Source of the DNA: Intestinimonas timonensis
Lineage (GTDB): Bacteria > Bacillota > Clostridia > Oscillospirales > Oscillospiraceae
DNA: 64,000 bases
Reading direction: 5' to 3'
Assembly (NCBI RefSeq): GCF_900626145.1
Contig: NZ_LR130817.1
Location: 1,021,562-1,085,561 of the forward strand
The position numbers and the translations under genes were made by a program. Below the pieces are notes generated by a model. It was not told the DNA's origin. It did not search any database and was given only the letters and a program-made list of their open reading frames with translations. This document shows, piece by piece, positions 19,877-28,013 of the stretch; the stretch's first letter is position 1, and each line of letters starts with the position of its first letter.

Positions 19877-20233
19877 TCAGATCACGCTCAGGCCGCTCAC
19901 TGCTTTGTTTGCCTTCGGCTGCTCTGTCTTCAGCCCCTCCATCAGCCAGCGGTACTGTTGAGGTGTTAAGGCCTGCACTTCCTTCGTACTCCGAGGCCAT
20001 TGGAAACTGCCGCTCTCCAGACGCTTATACAGCAGCAGAAAGCCGTCTCCTTCCCAGTAAAGCGCCTTGAGCCGGTCCCGCCGCCGCCCGCAGAAGAGAA
20101 ACAGCGCCCGCTGAAACGGGTCCATCTGGAACTGGCTCTTTACCAGGTTTGCCAGCCCGTCAATGCCCCGCCGCAGGTCTGTGTATCCGCAGGCGATGTA
20201 CACCGGACAGCTGCAACTAAAATCGTTCAGCAT
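19877..20233 (-). CDS. tnpB: IS66 accessory protein TnpB (copy A)
   Basis: 118 aa, IS66 Orf2-like. It starts NDFSCSCPVYIACGYTDLRRG, followed by the conserved FLFCGRRRDRLKALYWEGDGF block. It overlaps tnpA by 7 bp. It is needed with TnpA for transposition in characterised IS66 elements. Confidence 0.92.
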   Translation of the reverse strand: MLNDFSCSCPVYIACGYTDLRRGIDGLANLVKSQFQMDPFQRALFLFCGRRRDRLKALYWEGDGFLLLYKRLESGSFQWPRSTKEVQALTPQQYRWLMEGLKTEQPKANKAVSGLSVI

Positions 20234-20577
20234 ATGTGCAGCATCTCAACCAATATTTTCAGCTGCTCCATCCCACACGACGGATAGATATCCATTCTCA
20301 CATTCCCGACATACAGCGTAGCGGAATGTTCTGCTTCGTTGCGGCATTCCTGCCTTGGAATCGGCACTTTTGCAAAGGCAACCCTGTCCTGTCCTTCCTG
20401 CTGTGCCATGCTGCCAGCAACAGACAGTACTTCTCGCTCCCAGCGATAATATGTAGTTGGTGTGATTCCCTGTTGCCTGCACCATTCCCGAACCGATCGC
20501 CCGCTGCTCCGGCATTCCTTGATTGCTGAAGCCCATTCCTGTAACTGTGCCTGGTGTTTCAACTCGATAGATGTCAC
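20227..20577 (-). CDS. tnpA: IS66 accessory protein TnpA (copy A)
   Basis: 116 aa with a helix-turn-helix (SVREWCRQQGITPTTYYRWE), the IS66 Orf1 DNA-binding protein. Identical in sequence to copy B but unrelated in detail to the TnpA of copy C. Confidence 0.88.
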   Translation of the reverse strand: MTSIELKHQAQLQEWASAIKECRSSGRSVREWCRQQGITPTTYYRWEREVLSVAGSMAQQEGQDRVAFAKVPIPRQECRNEAEHSATLYVGNVRMDIYPSCGMEQLKILVEMLHIC

Positions 20578-20674
20578 TGCAAGACCCCCCGTACAAAATA
20601 GTGCTGGAACGTTCCGCTACGTTCCAGCACTATTATCTCATACATGTCTATCCGCCCGCTCCTTTGACGGTTAC

Positions 20675-20759
20675 CTACAAGCTCCGGGACCTGGGCCAGG
20701 CCCTGGGCTTCAATGTGGGCTGGTCTGCGGAGAAGGGCGTGTATATCGAGACGAAATAA
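20675..20759 (+). pseudogene. Tail of a stalk-domain (copper amine oxidase N-like) protein
   Basis: Directly after the IS66 end the plus strand reads YKLRDLGQALGFNVGW, SAEKGVYIETK and a stop. This is the last repeat unit of the surface stalk domain family. The upstream portion is missing, so only the 3' end of a truncated cell-surface gene remains. Confidence 0.65.
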
Positions 20760-20871
20760 CTCCGCCGCGGCTGACTGGCCCATCAGATACTTTATTTATA
20801 AAATATGGGCTCCTGATATAAAGAAACGGGGTATTTTGCCGATCATATAAACAGAGAGGGGGGATTGGACC

Positions 20872-21190
20872 ATGCCGGAGACAGACAGAGAGGACCGGAG
20901 GGTGCAGGAGGTCATGGAGCTGACCAGCGCCATGATGAATCGCTACTATCATAGCAACGATGTGGAGTTTGTGATCGCCCAGATGGACGAGGATATCGTT
21001 TGGCTGGGGACGGCAGAGCATGAGTTCGCAGTGGGGAGAGAGATCGTGTCCGGTATTTTCCGGCGATTTGCGGGTCAGGTCCCCAAGTGCAATATCTCGG
21101 AGGAGGAGTACCACGTGCTCCGTATGGGGCCGGATGCCTACCTGTGCAGCGGCCGTATGTGGATCGTAACCGACGCCTCCACCGGGATTA
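20872..21190 (+). pseudogene. NTF2/SnoaL-like domain protein, truncated by an IS5-type element
   Basis: About 106 residues from ATG 20872 with GGGGG-type ribosome site: MELTSAMMNRYYHSND, GTAEHEFAVGREIVSG, CSGRMWIVTDASTGI. This matches the NTF2-like sensor domains found at the N-terminus of gut Clostridia signalling proteins. After STGI the frame enters the insertion sequence and becomes unrelated, so the output domain is lost. Confidence 0.6.
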
Positions 21191-21985
21191 GGCCTTGTTT
21201 GAAAAATAAAAGTTGCACAAGAAACCAAGTTATGCGAAGCTATGAGCATGAAACGATATGAATTAACAAAAGAACAATGGGAACGAATCAAGCCGCTGCT
21301 GCCACCGGAAGAAACGGGAAAGCGGGGTCGTCCCCGGAAGGATAACCGGATCATGCTCAACGGAATGCTCTGGATCGTCCGGAGCGGTGCGCAGTGGCGT
21401 GAGCTGCCGGAGACCTATGGTCCTTGGCAGTCTATATACGCAAGATTCGCCAAATGGCGGAATGAGGGCACTCTGGAAGCGGTATTCCACACACTGTCTG
21501 CGGACGCGGATATGGAGAACCTGAGCATGGACTCCACTTGCGTAAAGGTGCATGAAAGCGCAAATGGCGGGGAAAAAAACGGCGGATAAGGCGGTTGGCC
21601 GTACCAAAGGCGGGTGGAACACAAAGCTCCACGCTGTCGTAGACGGTCTGGGAAACCCGGTGGAGTTCCTTCTCTCCGCTGGAAATGACCACGATTCGGT
21701 TCACGCTGTTGAACTGCTGAAAAAGGTCAGAATCGGCGGGAGTGCCGTGCTGGCAGACCGGGCCTATGGTGCCCGGACGATTCGGGAATATATCTCAGCG
21801 CACGGGGCCAGCTATGTGATCCCGCCGCAAAGCAACGTTTCCGATCCCTGGCCGGTTGACTGGCATCTGTATAAAGAACGCCATCTGGTGGAGTGTTTTT
21901 TCCAGAAAATCAAGTGGTTTCGCAGAATCGCCACCAGATATGACAAGTCGGATGCTTCCTTCCTAGCCTTTGTGTATGGAGGGAT
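21191..21985 (+). mobile_element. IS5-family (IS427-like) element, right end missing
   Basis: The left end begins near GGCCTTGTTTGAAAAAT (21191). Transposase frames follow, but after SFLAFVY the protein departs from the family and no matching inverted terminal repeat is found on the right, so the element is cut near 21980. Confidence 0.65.
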
Positions 21986-22109
21986 GCCAGTGCGCTGTAA
22001 ACCAATCAAACTGCAAATAAAAAAAGGCATATCGAATCTCATCGTTTTTACGACAAAATTCGATATGCCTAACACAAACGGATTCCCCGGGGCCGGGTCT
22101 GTCAAATAG
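21242..22109 (+). pseudogene. IS5/IS427-type transposase in two frames, C-terminus lost
   Basis: Frame 1 (21242-21589) has YELTKEQWERIKPLLPPE and WIVRSGAQWRELPETYG. Frame 2 (from 21552) has GGWNTKLHAVVDGLGN, LADRAYGAR and HLVECFFQKIKWFRRIATRYDK. They meet at a run of seven A at about 21573-21579. IS427-group elements commonly use slippage or frameshifting there; a +1 (or -2) change would fuse them. The last ~45 residues of frame 2 are not transposase, so the copy is almost certainly inactive. Confidence 0.75.
22025..22070. other. Hairpin, 13-bp stem
   Basis: AGGCATATCGAAT (22025-22037) and ATTCGATATGCCT (22058-22070) pair perfectly with a 20-nt loop. It may be a terminator or a relic of a mobile-element end. 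Confidence 0.5.
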
Positions 22110-22418
22110 CAAAAGAAAAGAGGATTTTCTTTTCCGTTTCAGCGGACGGTCTAGAAAATCCTCTTTTCTATGCCACGGGTTATACAGTTGTTTTGATTCA
22201 AAAAGAATTGCGCACCGAGATCACTCTTTCTATAAAACTTTTAATATATCATATAGTTGAAGTCGAAAGAATGATAACACAGTCGGAAGGTCGAAATTTG
22301 CTGACAAATGGAAAGAAAACAGTGCTTTTACTGAAATTGGGTTTAATTCATATTGCGTTTCCTACGTTCCTACGCTAAAATGATGGTAGGCAGAACAACA
22401 GGAGGAGGTTTGAGCGAC
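22110..22418. other. AT-rich non-coding stretch with a 17-bp stem hairpin
   Basis: AGAAAAGAGGATTTTCT (22114-22130) and AGAAAATCCTCTTTTCT (22153-22169) form a perfect long hairpin with an inner TCCG/CGGA pair. The remaining ~250 bp are AT-rich and show no gene I can support. The composition differs from the chromosome, so this is probably debris of earlier insertions. Confidence 0.5.
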
Positions 22419-22724
22419 ATGAAATATCTTCTGTACCGATCCCCTGGAAGCATAGAGAAGGATGTGACAAAACACGAACTGGTGGCTGTGGAATTTGGTA
22501 CAGACATCTATGAAGTCACGGAGGCTCTGGTCGAAGCAGCGGCTCAAGATCTGTCTGGCATGCCGGAATACGAGGGGTGCCAGACTGCTGCCTATGCTCC
22601 AGAACTGTTAAAGCCGTTCCGCAAGGTGAAACGCTACGACTACGAGATGACGGGTATTGTCTATCCCGCACACGGGGATGAAAATATCTTGATTGACTAT
22701 GGAATTGTAGAAAAAGCAGAATAA
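22419..22724 (+). CDS. Hypothetical protein
   Basis: 101 aa, start ATG 22419 behind AGGAGGT. Sequence MKYLLYRSPGSIEKDVTK and so on, with no membrane segment, signal or known motif. The codon use and ribosome site support a real gene. It is followed by a terminator hairpin and then IS66 copy B. Function unknown. Confidence 0.55.
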   Translation: MKYLLYRSPGSIEKDVTKHELVAVEFGTDIYEVTEALVEAAAQDLSGMPEYEGCQTAAYAPELLKPFRKVKRYDYEMTGIVYPAHGDENILIDYGIVEKAE

Positions 22725-22730
22725 AACACA

Positions 22731-22770
22731 AAAAGGGAAACCCGGATTTGGTCCAGGTTTCCCTTTGCTC
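22731..22770 (+). terminator. Terminator of the hypothetical gene
   Basis: GGGAAACC / GGTTTCCC with inner partial pairing, then TTTGCTC, directly after the stop at 22724 and 15 bp before IS66 copy B. Confidence 0.6.
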
Positions 22771-22881
22771 ATTGTGTCATAAACGTAACCGTCAAAAGAG
22801 CAGGCGGATAGACATGTATGAGATAATAGTGCTGGAACGTAGCGGAACGTTCCAGCACTATTTTGTACGGGGGGTCTTGCA

Positions 22882-23232
22882 GTGACATCTATCGAGTTGA
22901 AACACCAGGCACAGTTACAGGAATGGGCTTCAGCAATCAAGGAATGCCGGAGCAGCGGGCGATCGGTTCGGGAATGGTGCAGGCAACAGGGAATCACACC
23001 AACTACATATTATCGCTGGGAGCGAGAAGTACTGTCTGTTGCTGGCAGCATGGCACAGCAGGAAGGACAGGACAGGGTTGCCTTTGCAAAAGTGCCGATT
23101 CCAAGGCAGGAATGCCGCAACGAAGCAGAACATTCCGCTACGCTGTATGTCGGGAATGTGAGAATGGATATCTATCCGTCGTGTGGGATGGAGCAGCTGA
23201 AAATATTGGTTGAGATGCTGCACATATGCTGA
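22882..23232 (+). CDS. tnpA: IS66 accessory protein TnpA (copy B)
   Basis: 116-aa helix-turn-helix protein, same sequence as copy A. It overlaps tnpB by 7 bp. A perfect hairpin built on AATAGTGCTGGAACG lies just upstream (about 22827-22863). Confidence 0.88.
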   Translation: MTSIELKHQAQLQEWASAIKECRSSGRSVREWCRQQGITPTTYYRWEREVLSVAGSMAQQEGQDRVAFAKVPIPRQECRNEAEHSATLYVGNVRMDIYPSCGMEQLKILVEMLHIC

Positions 23233-23582
23233 ACGATTTTAGTTGCAGCTGTCCGGTGTACATCGCCTGCGGATACACAGACCTGCGGCGGGGCATTGAT
23301 GGACTGGCCACTCTGGTAAAGAGCCAGTTCCAGATGGACCCGTTTCAGCGGGCGCTGTTTCTCTTCTGCGGGCGGCGGCGGGACCGGCTCAAGGCGCTGT
23401 ACTGGGAGGGAGACGGCTTTCTGCTGCTGTATAAGCGCCTGGAGAGCGGCAGTTTTCAATGGCCTCGGAGCACGGAGGAAGTGCAGGCCTTAACACCTCA
23501 ACAGTACCGCTGGCTGATGGAGGGGCTGAAGACAGAGCAGCCGAAGGCAAACAAAGCAGTGAGCGGCCTGAGCGCAATATAA
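23226..23582 (+). CDS. tnpB: IS66 accessory protein TnpB (copy B)
   Basis: 118 aa. Same family blocks as copy A (YIACGYTDLRRGIDGL, FLFCGRRRDRLKALYW). Differs from A in a few residues (ATLVK versus NLVK). Confidence 0.92.
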   Translation: MLNDFSCSCPVYIACGYTDLRRGIDGLATLVKSQFQMDPFQRALFLFCGRRRDRLKALYWEGDGFLLLYKRLESGSFQWPRSTEEVQALTPQQYRWLMEGLKTEQPKANKAVSGLSAI

Positions 23583-23639
23583 TACCGGAAAGCATTGAAA
23601 ATGCTGGCTTTTTAACCTGTTTTATGGTATCATTTTCTC

Positions 23640-25217
23640 ATGGAAAACAAGAAGAACACTGCCGCAAGCACCCCGGAAATGGTGACCATCTCACGGGCGG
23701 AATATGAAGAATTGAAGCTCCAGAACCAATGGCTTCTGGAGCAGCTTGGTCTTGCAAAAAAACGGCAGTTTGGCACATCCTCAGAGCGGCTCCAGGAGGG
23801 CCTAATGGACCAACTGTCTCTCATGGCAAATGAGGCGGAGGCCTACGCCTATGGGACGAAAAATGCCACAGCGGAACAGGTGGCGGTGAAGGCCCATGCC
23901 CGCAAGCGGCACAGCGGCAATGTACTGGATATCGTGCCGGAGGGAACCCCCACGGAAGTGGTGGAGCACCGTCTTTGCGAAGAAGAGCACACCTGTGATA
24001 CCTGCGGTGCCGTGATGGAGGAGATTGGGAAAGAGGTGCACCGGAGCCTGAAGATGGAGCCGGCCCGGTTCTGGATCCGGGAGGATGTGTACTACACCTA
24101 CGCCTGCAAGCAGTGCGAGGCGGAAACAGGCGAAGGCAATCTCCGGAAAACACCCAAACAGCCGACGCTCTGCCCAGGCAGCTTCGCCTCACCAGAGGCG
24201 GTAGCCCATATCATGACGCAGAAATTCGTCATGTACGCGCCGCTGTACCGTCTGGAGCAGGAGTTCCAGCGGCAGGGGCTGAAGCTGTCCCGGCAGACGA
24301 TGGCCAACTGGATCCTGCAGGCCTCGGACACCTGGCTGCGGCCGGTGTATGACGCCCTGCACCGGAAGCTGTGCCGGGAAACCGTGCTGCACGGGGATGA
24401 GACCACGCTGCAGGTGCTGAAGGAGCCGGGCAGGACTTCTACAAGCAAGTCCTATATGTGGGTCTACCGGACCAGCGGCTGCGCCGAGTATCCCATTGTC
24501 CTGTATGAGTACCAGACCAGCCGGAAGGCGGAGCACGCGGCGGCCTTCCTCAAGGACTTTTCCGGCTGGCTGCACGCGGACGGCTACCAGGGCTACCACA
24601 AGCTGCCGGAGAACATCCGGGTGGTGGGCTGCTGGGCTCATGCCAGGCGAAAATTTGACGAGGCGCTGCAAACGCTGCCCAAAGAGAAACGGCAGGAATC
24701 TCTGGCGGCCACCGGCGAGTGTTACTGCACCAGGCTGTTTCAGTTGGAGCAGGCTCTCGTGGAACTGACGCCGGAAGAGCGCTATACCAAGCGGCTGGAA
24801 CTGGAGAAACCGGTTCTGGACGCTCTGTTGGCATGGGCAAATGAGACCAGCGCCAAGACGGCGCCCAAGTCCGCCTTGGGCAAGGCGCTGCACTATCTGC
24901 GGGAGCAGTGGCCCTATCTGGTACGCTATCTGGAGGACGGCAGGCTGGAACTCTCCAACAACCGTGCCGAGCGCAGCATTAAGCCATTCGTCATGGGCCG
25001 GAAGAACTGGCTCTTTTCCAACACCCCGGCCGGCGCCCAGTCCAGCGCTGTGATCTACAGCCTGATTGAGACCGCAAAGGAGAACGACCTGGATCCCTAC
25101 CGCTACCTGGTTTGGCTCCTTAACCATGCACCTGGCCTGAGCCGGACGGATGAAGTCTGGGCGGAATCTTTCCTCCCGGTGAACGCACCCCAGGAATGCA
25201 GAAGTCCTAAATCATAA
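23640..25217 (+). CDS. tnpC: IS66 transposase TnpC (copy B)
   Basis: 525 aa, full length. The C-terminal stretch NHAPGLSRTDEVWAESF matches copy C rather than copy A, indicating that A's 3' end has drifted or been exchanged. Confidence 0.93.
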   Translation: MENKKNTAASTPEMVTISRAEYEELKLQNQWLLEQLGLAKKRQFGTSSERLQEGLMDQLSLMANEAEAYAYGTKNATAEQVAVKAHARKRHSGNVLDIVPEGTPTEVVEHRLCEEEHTCDTCGAVMEEIGKEVHRSLKMEPARFWIREDVYYTYACKQCEAETGEGNLRKTPKQPTLCPGSFASPEAVAHIMTQKFVMYAPLYRLEQEFQRQGLKLSRQTMANWILQASDTWLRPVYDALHRKLCRETVLHGDETTLQVLKEPGRTSTSKSYMWVYRTSGCAEYPIVLYEYQTSRKAEHAAAFLKDFSGWLHADGYQGYHKLPENIRVVGCWAHARRKFDEALQTLPKEKRQESLAATGECYCTRLFQLEQALVELTPEERYTKRLELEKPVLDALLAWANETSAKTAPKSALGKALHYLREQWPYLVRYLEDGRLELSNNRAERSIKPFVMGRKNWLFSNTPAGAQSSAVIYSLIETAKENDLDPYRYLVWLLNHAPGLSRTDEVWAESFLPVNAPQECRSPKS

Positions 25218-25296
25218 TAGAACTGCAGGCCGCCATCTCAATGCACAGGCACTGAGATGGCGGCCTTTTTATGCGCAGGGAGATTTGACGGTTACT

Positions 25297-25326
25297 GAAC
25301 CCCGTCGGAATACTCCAACGGGGTTC
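25297..25326. terminator. Hairpin downstream of the redox operon
   Basis: GAACCCCGT / ACGGGGTTC stem adjoining the IS66 end. On the minus strand it lies after the AhpF-like gene. The expected T-tract side is replaced by the IS66 end, so its efficiency is uncertain. Confidence 0.45.
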
Positions 25327-25357
25327 GTTTCGCACTATCTGGCAGAATTTTCAGTCA

Positions 25358-26983
25358 TTACAGAATCAATTGAAGAATCTGCTCCATATTCTTTTTCCCG
25401 AATGAAATTTTATCGTCATTTATCACCAGACAAGGGACACTCATAACATTATAGCGCTCTTTCAAGTTTTCAAAATGACGAATGTCGTATACATGAGCGG
25501 TGATATGCGGATTTTCCGCGGCAATGTGCTGAGCTGCCACCACCAGATCCGGACACATGGTACACGACAGTGTAACAAGGAGCTTCATGTTCACGGTGCT
25601 TGTGATCGAAGCGATTTGGCGCTTTGTATCGCTGTCGATTGCCTGCCCGGGACCTGCGGCATTATACAGGCCAAGCACAAAAGAAGTAAACTCGTGCCCA
25701 CTTGGGACCCCGTGGAAGGCCAGACCCATTTCTGTTCCATCGGCTCTGCACACGGTAACACATGGAGCATTGTCGCTGGATGCGCTGCGTTCCGCAACAG
25801 AAGCCGTAAGTTTGTCGGACAACTCTGCCAAGGCAGTGATGAACTGTTCCAGTTCTTGCGACACCGTGCGGTCATCCAGATACAGCTTCAGCAGCAGGGG
25901 GCTTTCCATCCGGTCAAAAACCGTATCCAGCTGCTGACGCATCTCAGCGGTGAAAAGCTCCCCGGATCCATCTGCTTCCTGTGTGTCAACTGTGACAGCT
26001 GTTTCGCTTTGCTTTGACGCTGGTACGTTGGCGCGTAGGCCGGTCTTGCGCTGCATGGCTGCCACATATTTTTCCAACTCCGTTGCGGCCAAAGCGCCGT
26101 CACTGGTAGCCGTGACCACCTGCCGCAGTGGCTTAATGCACACGTCCCCGGCTGCGTATACGCCGTCCACACTGGTTTTCTGGGCGGCATCGGTCACGAT
26201 ATAGCTCTGTTCGTTCAGTTCCACCGTACCTTTCAGCATTTCGGTGTCAGGCGCATATCCGGCCAAGACGAAAACGCCAAAGGTCTCGCCGGCGGGGCTT
26301 TTCACTTCCGTCACTTCTCCGGTGGCGGTATTTTTATACCGGGCATAGTGAAGCCCGTTTTTACCGGCCACTTCCTCCAGAACCGTGTTGGTCAGAACGG
26401 TGATTTTTTCGTGATTTTTTGCCTGATCCGCAACAGACGCGGCGCAAGAAAAGTCATTTTTGCGGATGAGTATCGTTACATGACGTGCAAATTTGGTCAG
26501 AAAAACACTTTCTTCTGCTGCGGCATAGCCGCCGCCCACCACATAGATGTCCTTTCCGGTAAAGAACTCGCCGTCACAGGTGGCACAGTAGGCAACGCCC
26601 CGGCCTTTGAGTTCCTCTTCCCCCTTGAACCCAACCGTTCTGGGATGGGCACCGGTGGCCAGCAGTACCCCGAAACAGCGGTAGTCGCCCCGGTTGGTGT
26701 GCACCGTCTTGATGTCCCCGGAAAGGTCAAAGACGGTCGCTTCCGCCAGCATAAACTCTGCGCCAAATGCTGCTGCCTGCTTCTGCATCGTATCCGTAAG
26801 TGCCTGGCCGCTGGTCCGCTCAATGCCGGGATAATTGACTACCTCGTTGGTAATGGAGATCTGGCCGCCAAACTGCAGCTTTTCCAAAACAAGCACCCGG
26901 TATTTCGCCCGGGCAAGGTAAAGGGCGGCAGTTAAACCCGCAGGGCCGCCGCCGACCACGATCACATCATATAAGTTTTCCAT
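25358..26983 (-). CDS. AhpF-like thioredoxin reductase with C-terminal thioredoxin-fold domain
   Basis: 541-aa flavoprotein disulfide reductase. FAD loop GGGPAG (11-16), redox pair C133-ATC-C136 before DGEFF, NAD(P)H loop VVGGGYAAAEE (148-158), second FAD motif GVYAAGDVC (275-282). Residues ~345-541 form two thioredoxin-like folds, with an active CTMC (C474, C477). Classical AhpF has this module at the N-terminus; here it is at the C-terminus. The ATG overlaps the ahpC stop codon (TGATG), so it is coupled to the peroxiredoxin and most likely re-reduces it with NAD(P)H. Confidence 0.85.
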   Translation of the reverse strand: MENLYDVIVVGGGPAGLTAALYLARAKYRVLVLEKLQFGGQISITNEVVNYPGIERTSGQALTDTMQKQAAAFGAEFMLAEATVFDLSGDIKTVHTNRGDYRCFGVLLATGAHPRTVGFKGEEELKGRGVAYCATCDGEFFTGKDIYVVGGGYAAAEESVFLTKFARHVTILIRKNDFSCAASVADQAKNHEKITVLTNTVLEEVAGKNGLHYARYKNTATGEVTEVKSPAGETFGVFVLAGYAPDTEMLKGTVELNEQSYIVTDAAQKTSVDGVYAAGDVCIKPLRQVVTATSDGALAATELEKYVAAMQRKTGLRANVPASKQSETAVTVDTQEADGSGELFTAEMRQQLDTVFDRMESPLLLKLYLDDRTVSQELEQFITALAELSDKLTASVAERSASSDNAPCVTVCRADGTEMGLAFHGVPSGHEFTSFVLGLYNAAGPGQAIDSDTKRQIASITSTVNMKLLVTLSCTMCPDLVVAAQHIAAENPHITAHVYDIRHFENLKERYNVMSVPCLVINDDKISFGKKNMEQILQLIL

Positions 26984-27546
26984 CAAAGCTGACCGACTAG
27001 ATCGAGACTGGGCTTCAGGGTTTCCGCGCCGGGCGTCCAGTTGGCAGGACAGACCTGATCGCCATGGGCGTGGACGAACTGACAGGCCTGAACCTTTCGC
27101 AGCAGTTCTTCGGCGTTTCTGCCCACGTTACCGGCCGTTACCTCGTAGCCCACGATTTTGCCCTCGGGGTTGATGATAAAGGTGCCCCGCTCGGCCAGAC
27201 CATCGGACTCAATCAGCACCTCGAAGTCTCTGGAGATACTGTGGGTGGGGTCAGCCAGCATGGGGTAATTGATCTTCTTGATCCGATCGGACGCATCGTG
27301 CCATGCTTTGTGGACAAAATGGGTGTCTGTGGACACGGAGTAAACCTCACAGCCGATGGCCCGGAACTGCTCGTACTTGTCCGCCAGGTCCTCCAGCTCT
27401 GTAGGGCAGACGAAGGTGAAGTCAGCGGGATAGAAGAAAAATACGCTCCACTTGCCGAGAATATCTTCCTTAGATACAAATTTAAAATCGTTCTCGTGGA
27501 ACGCGTAGGTGCGAAAATCGGATATTTCCTTGTTGATCATAGACAT
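26983..27546 (-). CDS. ahpC: Alkyl hydroperoxide peroxidase (2-Cys peroxiredoxin)
   Basis: 187 aa. Peroxidatic C47 in FTFVCPTE, with GTFIINPEG and AGNVGRNAEELLRK, and resolving C166 in QVCPANWTPG. Reduces H2O2 and organic peroxides; the electron donor should be the coupled AhpF-like protein. It lies 3 bp after the superoxide reductase gene, so the operon handles superoxide to peroxide to water. Confidence 0.94.
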   Translation of the reverse strand: MSMINKEISDFRTYAFHENDFKFVSKEDILGKWSVFFFYPADFTFVCPTELEDLADKYEQFRAIGCEVYSVSTDTHFVHKAWHDASDRIKKINYPMLADPTHSISRDFEVLIESDGLAERGTFIINPEGKIVGYEVTAGNVGRNAEELLRKVQACQFVHAHGDQVCPANWTPGAETLKPSLDLVGQL

Positions 27547-27549
27547 AGC

Positions 27550-27924
27550 TTAATTCCTCCAAAGATCGTGTTGGTTGCAGAATGCGTAGACCGCCCGGAC
27601 TTCATCGCCCTCACAGAGGGCAAACTTTGCTTTGGGCTTGTCATCCGGATCCAGATGGGCATACTGAATACCATGTTCGGATTCCAGACAGATCCACTCG
27701 ATATAGTGTTCCCGGATCATGGGATGCTCCACCGCCCCCACTGTGACATGAACGGTATTACCGTCCATCTCGTAAACAGGGATATGCTTCTCACCGGAAG
27801 CTTCCGTTGTGCCGGGTATCATTTCATGCATTTTTTCACCACAACACATAATTGGAACGCCGACATCCCGTATCATGGCAACGATATTGCCGCAATGCTT
27901 GCAGATATAAAATGTTTGCTTCAT
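27550..27924 (-). CDS. dfx: Desulfoferrodoxin-type superoxide reductase
   Basis: 124 aa, 2Fe-type. Rubredoxin-like centre from C8, C11, C27 and C28, and catalytic Fe(His)4Cys site from H47 (EKHIPVYE), H67 and H73 (VEHPMIREHYIEW), C116 and H119 (CNQHDLW). K46 is the conserved lysine beside H47. It reduces superoxide to H2O2 without producing oxygen, typical for anaerobes. A GAAGGAGGAAATGAC ribosome site precedes the start. It is transcribed divergently from the MFS gene across a 90-bp gap. Confidence 0.93.
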   Translation of the reverse strand: MKQTFYICKHCGNIVAMIRDVGVPIMCCGEKMHEMIPGTTEASGEKHIPVYEMDGNTVHVTVGAVEHPMIREHYIEWICLESEHGIQYAHLDPDDKPKAKFALCEGDEVRAVYAFCNQHDLWRN

Positions 27925-28013
27925 GTCATTTCCTCCTTCTAAAGAAAGTATGTCCGGAAAAACGCAAATAATGTACTCACATCAGGGCATACTACCGTAA
28001 AAGGAGTGAAAAA

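Larger units (their letters stand above)
18164..20674 (-). mobile_element. IS66-family insertion sequence, copy A (2511 bp)
   Basis: The ends are GTAACCGTCAAAT at 18164 and, inverted, TTTGACGGTTAC ending at 20674. It carries tnpA, tnpB and tnpC in the usual IS66 order on the minus strand. Length is identical to copy B. The 8-bp flanks (CCAGAGAG and CTACAAGC) do not match, so there is no target duplication: both sides were rearranged after insertion. A hairpin near the tnpA start (about 20600-20633, AATAGTGCTGGAACG arms) probably insulates the genes from outside transcription. Confidence 0.92.
22785..25295 (+). mobile_element. IS66-family insertion sequence, copy B (2511 bp)
   Basis: Starts GTAACCGTCAAAAGAG and ends AGATTTGACGGTTAC, inverted relative to copies A and C. 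It carries tnpA-tnpB-tnpC on the plus strand, nearly identical to copy A. The flanks TCATAAAC and TGAACCCC differ, so no target duplication remains. With A it encloses 2.1 kb, and with C 5.2 kb, as inverted pairs. Confidence 0.92.

Noticed and set aside
22110..22418. Small genes in the AT-rich stretch between the IS5 remnant and the hypothetical gene
   Set aside because: Short frames without ribosome sites or recognisable sequence; hairpins dominate the region.
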